From: Motiliproteus sp036960175
GTDB lineage: Bacteria; Pseudomonadota; Gammaproteobacteria; Pseudomonadales; Balneatricaceae
Assembly: GCA_036960175.1 (NCBI GenBank)
Contig: JBALWH010000003.1
Coordinates: 62,001 to 126,000 of the forward strand
Direction of reading: 5' to 3'
DNA length: 64,000 nucleotides
In this document: piece by piece, positions 18,127 to 27,464 of the stretch
How positions within the stretch are numbered: the stretch's first letter is position 1
How the letters are laid out: the number at the start of each line of letters is the position of its first letter
Translations under genes and position numbers: made by a program
Notes under the pieces: model-generated
Databases searched by the model: none
Seen by the model: the letters and a program-made list of their open reading frames with translations, nothing else
What the model was told of the DNA's origin: nothing

Positions 18127-18141
18127 GCAAGAAACATTCCA
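18127..18141 (-). promoter_or_regulatory. Sigma-54-type promoter of the PEP-CTERM gene
   Basis: Read on the minus strand the site is TGGAATGTTTCTTGC, flanked by TTTT upstream and T downstream. It keeps GG and GC exactly 10 nt apart and matches TTGC fully; the -24 half matches TGG-A-G of TGGCACG. Transcription would begin near 18115, about 50 nt before the GTG start. RpoN with PrsK/PrsR is known to control PEP-CTERM genes in XrtA systems. Confidence 0.65.
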
Positions 18142-18256
18142 AAACAAACAAAAGCTATAAATACAATACTTTAGAAAAAACAACGGCAAAAAAAACCAGC
18201 CAGTTGTAAATAAACCTGACACTTCCATCCGACTGTACTAGAGACCCTCCCACAAC

Positions 18257-21079
18257 CTATCTAGACAACCTTTTTTCTATACGTTGCTTAAGCAGCCTGG
18301 CCTTATCAAGATCCTCAAAACCACCGTATTCCAGCACTTTACTAACTTCACCCAAGGCTTCTTGATAACGCTCCAAACGATTAAGTGCATAAGCGATATG
18401 ATAACGTATTTCTGGGTTATTAGCAGAGCGTGCATAGGCATTTCGAAGATACCGCAGGCCCTTGGATGCCTGCCCATAGTTGACCAGTATCCAGCCCAGG
18501 GTATCGTTGATTTCGGCGACCTCAGGGGCGAGACGATGTGCAGACTCAGCGAACTCCACCGCCTTGGCATCCCCTTCACTAAAATAGATCAATGCTAGAT
18601 TGTTATATATAGCTGGTTTTTTTATACCTTTGTCAAAGAGCCGCTCAAACCCAAGCCGTGCTTTGCTGAGGTCTCCCTGACGCATATATCCTTGAGCAAG
18701 GATTTCTTGCATCACTTCATCATCAGGCTGCCGCTGCACCCAACCCTCAACAAACTCCAGAGCCTTTGACTCCTGATTCTTGACTAGATAAGAACGAAAT
18801 ATACGCATAGCAACGGCATTATCTGGGGCCGCTTTAATAGAATGATGATAATAAACCAGAGCGCTATCAGTATCGCCCTGCTTTGCTTTCATATCACCCT
18901 CTAGGCGATCGGCAGCTGCAGTATAACCCTGCTCCCTCAGCCAGCCGGTTTCAATGGATGCCAGATCCCACAAGCCCCGCCTGATATTCAACTCGGCCAG
19001 GATCATTCGCGTTGCCGAATGCCCATCATCTGCTTGCTTTGACTTAGTGAGCGTATAAGAGGCACCGTCTAAATCACCAGATTCAATTTGATAGGAGGCT
19101 ATCTCATCCAACTTTTTCGCCTTATAGCCCGCGAATTGAGAGGCTTTCTTAAAAGCTATTTGAGCCTTACTGGCTTCCTGCAGGGCGAGATTTGCACGAC
19201 CCAGGGCGATCAACGCATCTGCATTATTCTCATTTTTTTCTTTAATTTCCTTGGCAACGTTATAAGCCTTTTTAGCGTTGCCGGTCCGAATATATAAATC
19301 CACCAGCAGCTGACCAACCGGAACCGATTCAATATCAAGCGCATGGGCTTTTTCCAACAACACACGGGCCGTATCAATATTCTCCAAAGCAATCTCAACC
19401 TTTGCCAGCTCAGCCATTAAAGTCGCGCTATCAGACAGTTCTTCCAACAACCCCTTAATTTGCTCTCTGGCCTTCTCGAAACTGCCTTCAGCAAAATCCA
19501 ATTTTGCGATATTCAAGCGAGCAGTATAAAACTGTGGATTCGTTTCGAGAATGCGCTGGTAACTGGCTCTGGCGCCATCTCTGTCACCATTAGCCACATA
19601 AGCAATGGAAAGAAGATTAGCCACGGTTGGATTCTCTGGTGCCTTCTCCGCTAGAATCTTGGCCACTCTAAGCGCCTCTTCAGCCCTGCCATCCTGCAAG
19701 GCAGAAACTACCAAAATCACGCCAGCTGACCCCACCTCGGAATTTTTCTCTACTACGCCAGATAGCGTATCTAAGCCCAGTGCATTTTCGCCCACCAGCA
19801 TTTGGCTAATACCGAGCTTCGTTTGCACACCCGATGTCAAAGGTTCGACTTCACCGGCCCGATTAAACAATTCCATGGCCTTAAAATGCTGCCCTCTGCG
19901 CATATAAGCATCACCGAGCTGAACCAGCATCTGCGCATCTTCTGGGCTATGAATTAGCCCCTCTTCTAGAACATCAATGGCCTTTCCGGTGGCGTCTTCT
20001 CTTAGATAGATAATGGCCAGTAGTTTTCGGGCTCTTGATTGCTGAGAGTAACGGCCAACATACTCTGTCAGGTCAGCGACAGCTGATTCATAGTCTTTTT
20101 GGTCGTAGTTAACCAGACCGGATAAAAACAATGTTGGCCCATGGCTACGAATAGCCGACTTTGGCAATCTATCAAGAAGAACCTTGGATTCAACAATGCG
20201 CTCCCTTGCTTTGACGACATCACCCTTTTTGGCCGCCACTATAGCCAACATATAGGGCAGCTGAGGATTCTCTGGATGCTTTTCAAAAAGCGCGCTTAAT
20301 TCCGCGGCTGCCCCTTCCAAGTCACCCTGGGCCATATATATTCCGGCGATGGCCAGCCTAGCGGAATAATGCTTACCATCTAGCTTCAGCGCCTTCTGAT
20401 AAAACCCCATTGCGTTTTTTACTCGCCCTTGGGCATGCTCAATAGCCCCTTCCGCATACCAGATATTGGGATTATCCTGACCTAATTTTTTAGCCTTATG
20501 GACTTGCGCTAAGCTTTCAGGAAATTTCTTTTGGCTAAGAAGAATAGTCGCTTGCCCCAAATACGGATCAGCTTGATTAGGCTCTAACTTGATAGCATCG
20601 AAAAATTCTTGCTTTGCCTCGTCACGTAGCCCTAGTTGCAAAAATGCATTACCCCGAGCGACCAGGATCTGCGCATTCAAAGCATTGGGGTAATTGTCGG
20701 TGTAGACGTCATCCAAGAGCTCCCGGTATTTGAGCTGAAGATGATAAGACTTAGCTAGATCGACAATAAACAAAGAACGATCAGCCCCGAGACGCTCTGC
20801 AACTTTAAACTCTTTTTCGGCAAACCCTGCATAGCCTTGCGCCAGGTAAGACCGTCCTAGAAGAATATGTCCCGATAGAAAATAGGGGTCTGCTTCTAAT
20901 GCATCTTTCAGAAAATGGATGCTTGTTTCAGTATCACCCTTATGAAACTGCATTAACGCATCTTCATAAAGCGACGCAGGATCAACTTTTTCACTCTTCG
21001 AATTAGCCGCAAATGGATAGAGCGCGGCAATCAGTATAAGGGATGTAACTCCGGCGCGAAGACGCATATATACTCGCAT
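18257..21079 (-). CDS. prsT: XrtA/PEP-CTERM system TPR-repeat protein PrsT
   Basis: A 940-residue exported protein with an N-terminal hydrophobic signal (about residues 9-27) and then more than twenty tetratricopeptide repeats over its whole length, for example DEAKQEFFDAIKLEPNQADPY-type units and, at the C-terminus, LNDTLGW-like INDTLGWILVNYG. Length, start and C-terminal pattern fit PrsT, a marker of XrtA systems whose exact role is not settled; it is thought to act in periplasmic or envelope assembly of EPS or PEP-CTERM proteins. It lies next to a PEP-CTERM gene and about 10 kb from the EPS operon. Met5 is an alternative start. Confidence 0.88.
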   Translation of the reverse strand: MRVYMRLRAGVTSLILIAALYPFAANSKSEKVDPASLYEDALMQFHKGDTETSIHFLKDALEADPYFLSGHILLGRSYLAQGYAGFAEKEFKVAERLGADRSLFIVDLAKSYHLQLKYRELLDDVYTDNYPNALNAQILVARGNAFLQLGLRDEAKQEFFDAIKLEPNQADPYLGQATILLSQKKFPESLAQVHKAKKLGQDNPNIWYAEGAIEHAQGRVKNAMGFYQKALKLDGKHYSARLAIAGIYMAQGDLEGAAAELSALFEKHPENPQLPYMLAIVAAKKGDVVKARERIVESKVLLDRLPKSAIRSHGPTLFLSGLVNYDQKDYESAVADLTEYVGRYSQQSRARKLLAIIYLREDATGKAIDVLEEGLIHSPEDAQMLVQLGDAYMRRGQHFKAMELFNRAGEVEPLTSGVQTKLGISQMLVGENALGLDTLSGVVEKNSEVGSAGVILVVSALQDGRAEEALRVAKILAEKAPENPTVANLLSIAYVANGDRDGARASYQRILETNPQFYTARLNIAKLDFAEGSFEKAREQIKGLLEELSDSATLMAELAKVEIALENIDTARVLLEKAHALDIESVPVGQLLVDLYIRTGNAKKAYNVAKEIKEKNENNADALIALGRANLALQEASKAQIAFKKASQFAGYKAKKLDEIASYQIESGDLDGASYTLTKSKQADDGHSATRMILAELNIRRGLWDLASIETGWLREQGYTAAADRLEGDMKAKQGDTDSALVYYHHSIKAAPDNAVAMRIFRSYLVKNQESKALEFVEGWVQRQPDDEVMQEILAQGYMRQGDLSKARLGFERLFDKGIKKPAIYNNLALIYFSEGDAKAVEFAESAHRLAPEVAEINDTLGWILVNYGQASKGLRYLRNAYARSANNPEIRYHIAYALNRLERYQEALGEVSKVLEYGGFEDLDKARLLKQRIEKRLSR

Positions 21080-21246
21080 TATAATTTGTAAGATAACTCA
21101 GGAATTCTAATAGAAAGATGACAAAAGCTTATCGTTTTAACTGATCCTCCACAATAGACTCGCTGTGATTATAAAACGTTTCCTTAACTCGATTTCACGC
21201 AGATTAGATCCTACTGAAGGCAAAAGAAGCCAGTAGATACCAGATA

Positions 21247-21278
21247 AAAAAAAGCCGCGCATTTGCGCGGCTTTTTTT
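21247..21278 (-). terminator. Terminator of the chemoreceptor gene
   Basis: AAAAAAA-GCCGCGC, loop ATTT, GCGCGGC-TTTTTTT. The GC-rich 7-bp stem with flanking A/T tracts lies 10 bp downstream of the minus-strand chemoreceptor stop codon. Confidence 0.92.
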
Positions 21279-21288
21279 ACAAGCTTTA

Positions 21289-24200
21289 TTACATCTTAAA
21301 GCGACGAGTTTGGGACTGAAGATCCGCAGCTAGCCTGGCCAGCTCTTCACTGGCTACTGATATCTGCTCCGCATCAGATCCGGTCTGCTGAGAGAGCTCA
21401 CTGATGTGATTTACATTCTGATTGATATCTTCGGCAACAACACTTTGCTGATCGGCTGCACTGGCAATCTGCATACTCATCTCACTGATTCGATCGACGG
21501 AATCATTGATCTTTTGCAACGCACTGCCTGTGCTTTCTGCCTGCAGGACCACTTGCTCCATTTGGTCTTTACCCCGATTCATGGCCTGCGCCGAGGCTTT
21601 AGCCCCTTCTTGCAGTTGGTAAATCATCTTTTCTATCTGCTTGGTAGAGTCTTGAGTGCTCTGAGCCAAAGAACGCACTTCATCGGCGACCACTGCAAAG
21701 CCTCTACCCTGGTCTCCGGCACGAGCCGCTTCAATTGCCGCATTAAGAGCCAATAGGTTGGTTTGGTCTGCAATGCCGTTAATCACACCAATGATACCGC
21801 CTATATTCTCAGCCCCGTCTTCAACATCCTTAAGGTTTCCGGCCATCATATCAACTTCGCTGGCGAAGGTATGGATTGCGTCGATAACGGCTTTAACCTC
21901 TCTATTACCATGCTCCACTTCTTCTTTGGCTACAGCCGCAGCTTGGGCTGCATCAGACGTATTGCGGGATACTTCGACAACAGTGGCACTCATTTGAGTA
22001 ATGGCCGCCGCCACCAGTTCGGTACTGGTGTTCTGTTCCTGCACATGATCACGGGTCTGATCGGTAATTGAGGATAACTGCTCTGCCGCAGACGCTTGTT
22101 GATCTGCCGAGGAACCGATCTGGGAGACCATGTCTCTCAAACCTTCCGTCATTTCTTTTAGCGCACCCTGCAGCTGGCCAATTTCATCCGTACTTTTGAC
22201 TTCAATTTTGGTAGTCAGATCACCGGCTGATACCAATTGCGCCAGGCGACTAGCACTAGCAAGAGGCTCACTGATACGGCGCGCAAGAAACACACCGACA
22301 AAGACAATAAGAACCACAGCAACGACCAGTACGATCACCGTCAGCCACTGCAAAGAGGCTCTTGAAGCAAAAGCTTCGGCTTCATCCACCTCGGCGATCA
22401 TCGCCCAGGTTTGATCACCAACAGTTAGCGGGGCGTAAGCTGTTAATACAGACTTACCCTGATGATTAACGATAACCTCAGTGCCACTGCTACCGCCTAA
22501 CGCTGAATTTACGGCCTGGGAATCGATACCATTATTGGCAACATTTCCGGCAAATGAGGCTGACACTGAACGATTTTGCGGGTCACTGAAGGAGTCTGAA
22601 CGCATGCGTTTATCTGGACCGACCAAATAAGACTCACCGCTTTCACCCATACCGTCACGAATGGCCATAATATTATTGACCCCCTGCAGCGGTAGTCGCA
22701 ACGCAACAATCAACTCAGCTTTACCTTCATTCATTAACGGTTGGGCAATAAATGATGCGGGAGCATTGTCACTGGGGGCATACTGGGAAAAATCGGCAAA
22801 GCCAAATTCTCCGGTTTCACTCACACGCTTAACCAGAGACGCCAGACGCGTGTCTTTATAAGGCCCTGTCAACAGGTTGGTACGGGACTCCTTGCCACTT
22901 TCCACCGTATAAAAAGCATAGCCATCCGGGTTTATTAATAACAGGTCCTCATAACCATAGGAGTTGGCGTATTTTTGATAGAAAGGAACACCCGCTTCAT
23001 CCACCGGGCTAAGGGCTTCCGTGACATCAATTTCTGCCAACAGCGCCCAACTAAAACTACCTACTCGGACAGGAACCCAGGAAGACAACACGGGCTTATC
23101 CAAATAGTTAACCACAACACCAAACCCAGACTGCCCTTTCAAAGCGTTATCAATGGCTAAAGACTTTGCCTGAGTCGTATCCGGATTTTTAAGAGAGTTC
23201 TCTACCGAACGATCGTAATCAGCATTGGAATCCGATCGCATCAGTCGATCACCGCCCACTAAGTAGGTTTCCCCGGTGCTGCCCAGCCCGGTGCGCTCCG
23301 CCATAATCAGGTTCAAGCGATCAATTTTTAACTGAAAGATGGCAACACCTGCCACTTCAGTGCCATCCATAATGGGTGACGAGATAAACATGGAGGGCGC
23401 TTCATAGGCTGGATAGTAGGTGGCGAAATCCGAGTAAAATACGGCATCCTTAAAGAACGCGCCTTTGGCGGCATTGAAGACCTTCGACAGCCCGCTATTG
23501 GCGTAGGGGCCGTCAACCAGGGAAGTGCCGTAATCCAGCTCCTTCATAACCGAATAATTGATACTCCCCGTTTTTGCATCCACCAGATAAATATCCGCAA
23601 AACCGAATTTTTGCTGAAAACTCTGAATGGTTGGGTGGACGTATGCATGGGCGCGAGTGTAGCTCGAAAGATCGCTGGCCCGGGGCATATCCTGCTTGGA
23701 ACCGATGGGATTTTCGTTTGCCTTTATGTAGTAGTACTGCAGGGCAACGGCATCGTCACTGAGCTCATCGATGATTTTTTCTACATCGGCAGGACTCTTG
23801 CCATCATTGGCAGACTTATACTCGTTGGAAAAATCTTCCAGATAGAACGTTTTTAATGCGGCCCGCAACTCCAGCAGCGTTGCTTCATCAATATCGTTGA
23901 AGTCGCGAAAGGTATCAATACGGTCACTAAAGTTGACCATCGACTCCTTGATCATCTGATTTTCAGAGAAGGTTTGTACCTGGCGTTTAACGTCTTTGAA
24001 ATAGTTCTCAACGGACTTCTTTTTTACTTCCCGTACTGCCGACAGCTTCTCTAGGGCTTGTTGCCTTAGAGTGCCACCCACTTTAGTCAGCACATCCATG
24101 TCCTGCTTGCGGGCTTGAAAGTAGTTTTCTAACTGCGCCTTTTTAATTTCTCGAACCGCTTCGAGAGAGTTAAAAGAGAGGCTCTCCAGCCCCTGACTAG

Positions 24201-24309
24201 CCTCTTTCAGGCTTAATAAGCCTATAACCAAGGCAGGCAGTACACCCAGGGTCAGAAAACACAGCACGAGTTTCTGACCAATATTCAGCTGACCAAGTCG
24301 CTGGACCAT
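21289..24309 (-). CDS. Methyl-accepting chemotaxis protein with a duplicated Cache-like sensor
   Basis: A 1006-residue chemoreceptor from ATG 24309, chosen for its AGGGGAG ribosome-binding site; the frame is open to 24360. TM1 spans residues 13-33 and TM2 653-675, making a periplasmic region of about 620 residues. It begins with two similar amphipathic helices (LEAVREIKKAQLENYF and LSAVREVKKKSVENYF), then two similar blocks at 236-436 and 452-650 that share GETYLVG/GESYLVG, DRLMRSD/DKRMRSD and a closing WALLAEID/WAMIAEVD. A HAMP domain (about 675-728) and the signalling hairpin GIADQTNLLALNAAIEAARA follow. The C-terminus lacks a CheR/CheB-tethering NWxxF. The ligand is unknown. Confidence 0.93.
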   Translation of the reverse strand: MVQRLGQLNIGQKLVLCFLTLGVLPALVIGLLSLKEASQGLESLSFNSLEAVREIKKAQLENYFQARKQDMDVLTKVGGTLRQQALEKLSAVREVKKKSVENYFKDVKRQVQTFSENQMIKESMVNFSDRIDTFRDFNDIDEATLLELRAALKTFYLEDFSNEYKSANDGKSPADVEKIIDELSDDAVALQYYYIKANENPIGSKQDMPRASDLSSYTRAHAYVHPTIQSFQQKFGFADIYLVDAKTGSINYSVMKELDYGTSLVDGPYANSGLSKVFNAAKGAFFKDAVFYSDFATYYPAYEAPSMFISSPIMDGTEVAGVAIFQLKIDRLNLIMAERTGLGSTGETYLVGGDRLMRSDSNADYDRSVENSLKNPDTTQAKSLAIDNALKGQSGFGVVVNYLDKPVLSSWVPVRVGSFSWALLAEIDVTEALSPVDEAGVPFYQKYANSYGYEDLLLINPDGYAFYTVESGKESRTNLLTGPYKDTRLASLVKRVSETGEFGFADFSQYAPSDNAPASFIAQPLMNEGKAELIVALRLPLQGVNNIMAIRDGMGESGESYLVGPDKRMRSDSFSDPQNRSVSASFAGNVANNGIDSQAVNSALGGSSGTEVIVNHQGKSVLTAYAPLTVGDQTWAMIAEVDEAEAFASRASLQWLTVIVLVVAVVLIVFVGVFLARRISEPLASASRLAQLVSAGDLTTKIEVKSTDEIGQLQGALKEMTEGLRDMVSQIGSSADQQASAAEQLSSITDQTRDHVQEQNTSTELVAAAITQMSATVVEVSRNTSDAAQAAAVAKEEVEHGNREVKAVIDAIHTFASEVDMMAGNLKDVEDGAENIGGIIGVINGIADQTNLLALNAAIEAARAGDQGRGFAVVADEVRSLAQSTQDSTKQIEKMIYQLQEGAKASAQAMNRGKDQMEQVVLQAESTGSALQKINDSVDRISEMSMQIASAADQQSVVAEDINQNVNHISELSQQTGSDAEQISVASEELARLAADLQSQTRRFKM
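22360..22956 (-). repeat. Second sensor block of the internal duplication (residues 452-650)
   Basis: This coding segment corresponds to the block encoded at 23002-23604 (residues 236-436). Both contain Y/G-E-x-YLVG, a RMRSDS/LMRSDS motif, a V-V-N-x-x-x-K-x-VL strand and a final W-A-x-x-AE segment, in the same order and spacing. Confidence 0.75.
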
Positions 24310-24756
24310 TATCTGCTCCCCTATAATTATTATTGTTTTCATCGCCCTTCTATACCACAACGCTGGGGACTAGAGGGCTGAAATACTTTATTGAATCTAT
24401 TGATATCTGAAAAGTATAGACATCGATTCGGATACCGTCTGCTACCTACAAAACTGTTTATTCACAATATTTTAGGTCGCGAAATAACATACGTTAAATA
24501 CTAACGGCCCACAACTAAAGTATTGGGCCAATTACCCGACAACTGATCTAAGGCAACAATTACAATTGTGTGCCCGATATTCAGATAAAGACTTAGTAGG
24601 AAGGGGATGGGTTATGCAACATAACAGCCAGGATCAGGACGAAGAAAAAGAAGCGGTTCGTTCAAATAATTAGCAACGGAGAATGAAAGGTCTACCGGAA
24701 AGCATAAGCGCTACTGGCTACTGGCTACTGAAAGGTAACTCCGTAACGCAGCGCAA
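24310..24756. other. Intergenic region upstream of the chemoreceptor gene
   Basis: 447 bp without a credible gene. It must hold the chemoreceptor promoter (minus strand). A 19-codon frame with a GGGG-rich upstream stretch starts at 24614 (MQHNSQDQDEE) but is too short to claim. Near 24711-24731 CTACTGG is repeated nearly three times. I found no clear sigma-28 site. Confidence 0.35.
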
Positions 24757-25479
24757 TTAGTGAACGGTGGCCCCGATAAGCTGAACTTTTGAGCGAGATC
24801 GGTCAAATTCATCGCGCAAGGTGGCCAAAGGCTTCAAACCATGGTCCATGGGTTCTTGCGGCTGCGGATACCAACTCAGGGTCGCTACCCGGGTCATCAA
24901 ATCAAACTCCCCTAGCAAAGCATCCAGGTATATCATCACCGCTTCTACCGCTGCACTCTCCTCCTGCCCATCATAGCCATCGACAAATACCGAAAGATGG
25001 AATTCGCCCTTCTCAATACGGCTGGAGAACCAAAACTGATCCAAAGGGTATTCCTCATCACAGACTTTAATGCTGACCGGCAAGGGATCATGCCGATGAT
25101 TAAAGGCGATGATATCCACACCATCGATGGTAGGGGCAGCATCTACAAGACTCAGCACCGAGGCGATTGACTGGGTATAACCATCACAACCAAATACCAT
25201 TTCGACCTGCTGTTCCTGCTCGTCTCGCTCAAAATGAAATGTCAGATTCTGATCGATGCCCTTAAGAGCCTCCTCATAATGCATCATCATCTCATGAGCA
25301 TTGATCTCATCAGTTTCGTCCAAAAGATGGTCGATAGTGCTTGTCACCTCGCACCAAAAGGAGGTTATTTTTTCAAAATTTGGAAAGTTCACTATCGTTA
25401 CGGCCTGCAAGGGTAGATTAAGATCGGATACACTGTACTGTCCCCGCCTGACTCCTGTGCTAGAGCGAAGATGCAGCAC
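24757..25479 (-). CDS. Conserved-looking cytoplasmic protein of unknown function
   Basis: A protein of up to 240 residues with no signal peptide or membrane segment. It is acidic, contains a His/Met-rich helix (NAHEMMMHYEEAL), the strand-rich stretch VEMVFGCDGYTQSIASV, and PTIDGVDIIAFNHRHDP, a pattern I associate with uncharacterised soluble proteins but cannot name. The frame begins at a GTG at 25479 that lies inside a 24-bp palindrome after dcd, so the true start may be further in. It follows dcd on the same strand and may be its operon partner or separately expressed. Confidence 0.65.
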   Translation of the reverse strand: MLHLRSSTGVRRGQYSVSDLNLPLQAVTIVNFPNFEKITSFWCEVTSTIDHLLDETDEINAHEMMMHYEEALKGIDQNLTFHFERDEQEQQVEMVFGCDGYTQSIASVLSLVDAAPTIDGVDIIAFNHRHDPLPVSIKVCDEEYPLDQFWFSSRIEKGEFHLSVFVDGYDGQEESAAVEAVMIYLDALLGEFDLMTRVATLSWYPQPQEPMDHGLKPLATLRDEFDRSRSKVQLIGATVH

Positions 25480-25497
25480 AACTCTAGAGCTGTGCTG
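25474..25497 (-). terminator. 24-bp near-perfect palindrome after dcd
   Basis: CAGCACAACTCT and AGAGCTGTGCTG form an inverted repeat with one imperfect pair; in the minus-strand transcript that pair is G-U, so the hairpin is fully paired. It begins 21 bp after the dcd stop and has no T-tract. It could be an attenuator, mRNA-stabilising hairpin or protein-binding site. Confidence 0.45.
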
Positions 25498-25517
25498 TAG
25501 TCATACCAATGGGTCGA

Positions 25518-26087
25518 CTAAGTTCTGGGAACGACGACTCCGGTCTGTCCCATATATTTGCCGTTGCGATCCTTATAAGATGTTTCACAGACTTCATCAG
25601 CACCGATAAACAGCATCTGCGCAACACCTTCGTTGGCGTGGATTTTGGCTGGCAACGGCGTGGTATTGGAAAACTCCAAGGTTACATGACCTTCCCACTC
25701 TGGTTCCAAGGGAGTGACATTAACGATAATGCCGCAACGGGCATACGTACTCTTCCCTAAACAGATAACCAGTACGTCCCGAGGAATTTTAAAGTATTCC
25801 ACTGTTCTAGCGAGAGCGAATGAGTTGGGCGGAATAATACAGACATCAGACTGCACATCCACAAAGCTCTGATGGTCAAAATCTTTAGGATCTACGATCG
25901 TTGAGTTGATGTTGGTAAAAATCTTGAACTCATTGGCACAACGCACGTCGTAGCCGTAGCTCGAAGTTCCATAGGATACGATGCGGTTTCCTTCATCATC
26001 TGCACGCATCTGACCTGCCACAAACGGCGAAATCATATCGTGCTCTTCCGCCATCCGACGGATCCACTTATCAGACTTAATCCCCAT
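25518..26087 (-). CDS. dcd: dCTP deaminase
   Basis: A 189-residue enzyme, the usual length (188-193). It deaminates dCTP to dUTP, feeding dTMP synthesis. Family signatures are GIKSDKWIRRMA at the start, SYGTSSYGYDVR, the phosphate-binding GKSTYARCGI and the catalytic Glu in TPLEPEWEGHVTLEFSN. The C-terminal GKYMGQTGVVVPR closes over the nucleotide. It is downstream of mrp on the same strand with a terminator between; the dcd-mrp-metG neighbourhood is conserved in Pseudomonas-type gammaproteobacteria. Confidence 0.97.
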   Translation of the reverse strand: MGIKSDKWIRRMAEEHDMISPFVAGQMRADDEGNRIVSYGTSSYGYDVRCANEFKIFTNINSTIVDPKDFDHQSFVDVQSDVCIIPPNSFALARTVEYFKIPRDVLVICLGKSTYARCGIIVNVTPLEPEWEGHVTLEFSNTTPLPAKIHANEGVAQMLFIGADEVCETSYKDRNGKYMGQTGVVVPRT

Positions 26088-26180
26088 ATCCCTACCAACT
26101 ATTTTAAACTGATACTTTTAAGCAGCGCCGGACTCAATGACAGCACTCAAACAAAACGCGCAATCATACCCGAAGAGTAC

Positions 26181-26209
26181 AAAAAAATCCGCATTTATTA
26201 GCAATGCGG
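26181..26209 (-). terminator. Terminator of mrp
   Basis: On the minus strand CCGCATT, a 7-nt loop and AATGCGG are followed by A then T7. The hairpin lies 25 bp past the mrp stop, between mrp and dcd. Confidence 0.85.
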
Positions 26210-26233
26210 TTTGTTTACAGAAGAATCAGCGAG

Positions 26234-27328
26234 CTAGTCGTTTTGTACCACGATTTCTGGGAAGACATTAGCGTAATTCTTACCCTTCGCTGCTAAAGAT
26301 CCGGCTAGCTTAAGCACGATATCACGATAGATAGCGGCCTCTTCTGACTCCGGCTTGGCAACCACTGTAGGTTCTCCGCAATCGGCTTGCTGACGAATAC
26401 CCATAGTCAAAGGTAAGCGGCCTAACAGATCGGTGTCATATTGCTCAGCGATACGTTCACCACCACCCTCGCCGAAGATCGCTTCGTTATGACCACAGTT
26501 GCTACAGGTATGAGTACTCATGTTCTCGATGATGCCAAAAACAGGAATCTCCACCTTACGGAACATTTCTATACCCTTCTTAGCATCCAGTAGGGCGATA
26601 TCCTGAGGCGTAGTCACTATCAGCGCACCGGTGACAGGCACTTTCTGGGATAACGTCAGCTGAATATCACCGGTACCCGGAGGCATATCCACAAACAAGT
26701 AATCGAGATCTTCCCACTGAGTGTCCGTCAACAGCTGCTGTAGTGCGCCACTCACCATCGGCCCTCGCCATACCATGGGCTGATCTTCATCCACCAGAAA
26801 TGCAATAGACATCGCTTGGACGCCATGAGCGCTAATAGGGTACATGCCCTTGTCAGCCGGTTGAGGCCGCTGACCTGCCGGAATGCCCAACATTTTCCCC
26901 TGACTCGGACCATAGATATCGGCATCAAGAATACCGACCTTGGCACCTTCCGCCGCCATCGCTAGAGCCAGGTTAACCGTAGTCGTGGATTTACCCACCC
27001 CACCCTTACCTGATGCCACAGCGACAATATTGCGCACATTGGCCATACTCTTCATATTGTTTTGGCTTTGATGAGCAATGACTTTAGAGGTCACATTAAT
27101 AGCAACCTGGTCAACCCCTTCTACAGCAAGTAACTGCGGCTGCAGATCAGATTTTATTTGCACAGCCACTGATGCTACCGGATAGCCAAGCTCAATATCA
27201 ATTTCTACGCGGCCATCATTGATATCCAACCGTTTAACCGCGCGGGCATCAGCCAGGGTTTGATTCAGATAAGGTGGCTTGTAGGCAACCAGCAACTGCT
27301 CGACAGCATCATGGGCGCTGCTTGTCAT
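26234..27328 (-). CDS. apbC: Iron-sulfur cluster carrier protein Mrp/ApbC
   Basis: A 364-residue P-loop ATPase of the MinD/Mrp family. An N-terminal MIP18-like domain (about 1-85) precedes the deviant Walker A GKGGVGKSTTTVNLA and IADAD-like GILDADIYGPSQ. VDMPPGTGD and the two-Cys motif THTCSNCGHNEAIFGEGG bind a bridging Fe-S cluster at the dimer interface. It moves Fe-S clusters to apoproteins in the cytosol. Transcription is away from metG, as in Pseudomonas, but trmA is inserted between them here. Confidence 0.95.
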   Translation of the reverse strand: MTSSAHDAVEQLLVAYKPPYLNQTLADARAVKRLDINDGRVEIDIELGYPVASVAVQIKSDLQPQLLAVEGVDQVAINVTSKVIAHQSQNNMKSMANVRNIVAVASGKGGVGKSTTTVNLALAMAAEGAKVGILDADIYGPSQGKMLGIPAGQRPQPADKGMYPISAHGVQAMSIAFLVDEDQPMVWRGPMVSGALQQLLTDTQWEDLDYLFVDMPPGTGDIQLTLSQKVPVTGALIVTTPQDIALLDAKKGIEMFRKVEIPVFGIIENMSTHTCSNCGHNEAIFGEGGGERIAEQYDTDLLGRLPLTMGIRQQADCGEPTVVAKPESEEAAIYRDIVLKLAGSLAAKGKNYANVFPEIVVQND

Positions 27329-27464
27329 AATAATCTCCTGCAGTGATATTTAAGCTTCAGGCCAAAATGCCCGCTATATAATAAAAACCTAACGCTATGA
27401 TAAGGCCCGCACAACAAAAACCAAGCATTTTAGTCAACTTTAATTTCTTAAACTTGATTCCGCT

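Noticed and set aside
24614..24673. 19-codon peptide frame (MQHNSQDQDEE) with a G-rich upstream stretch
   Set aside because: Too short and low in complexity to support from one sequence.
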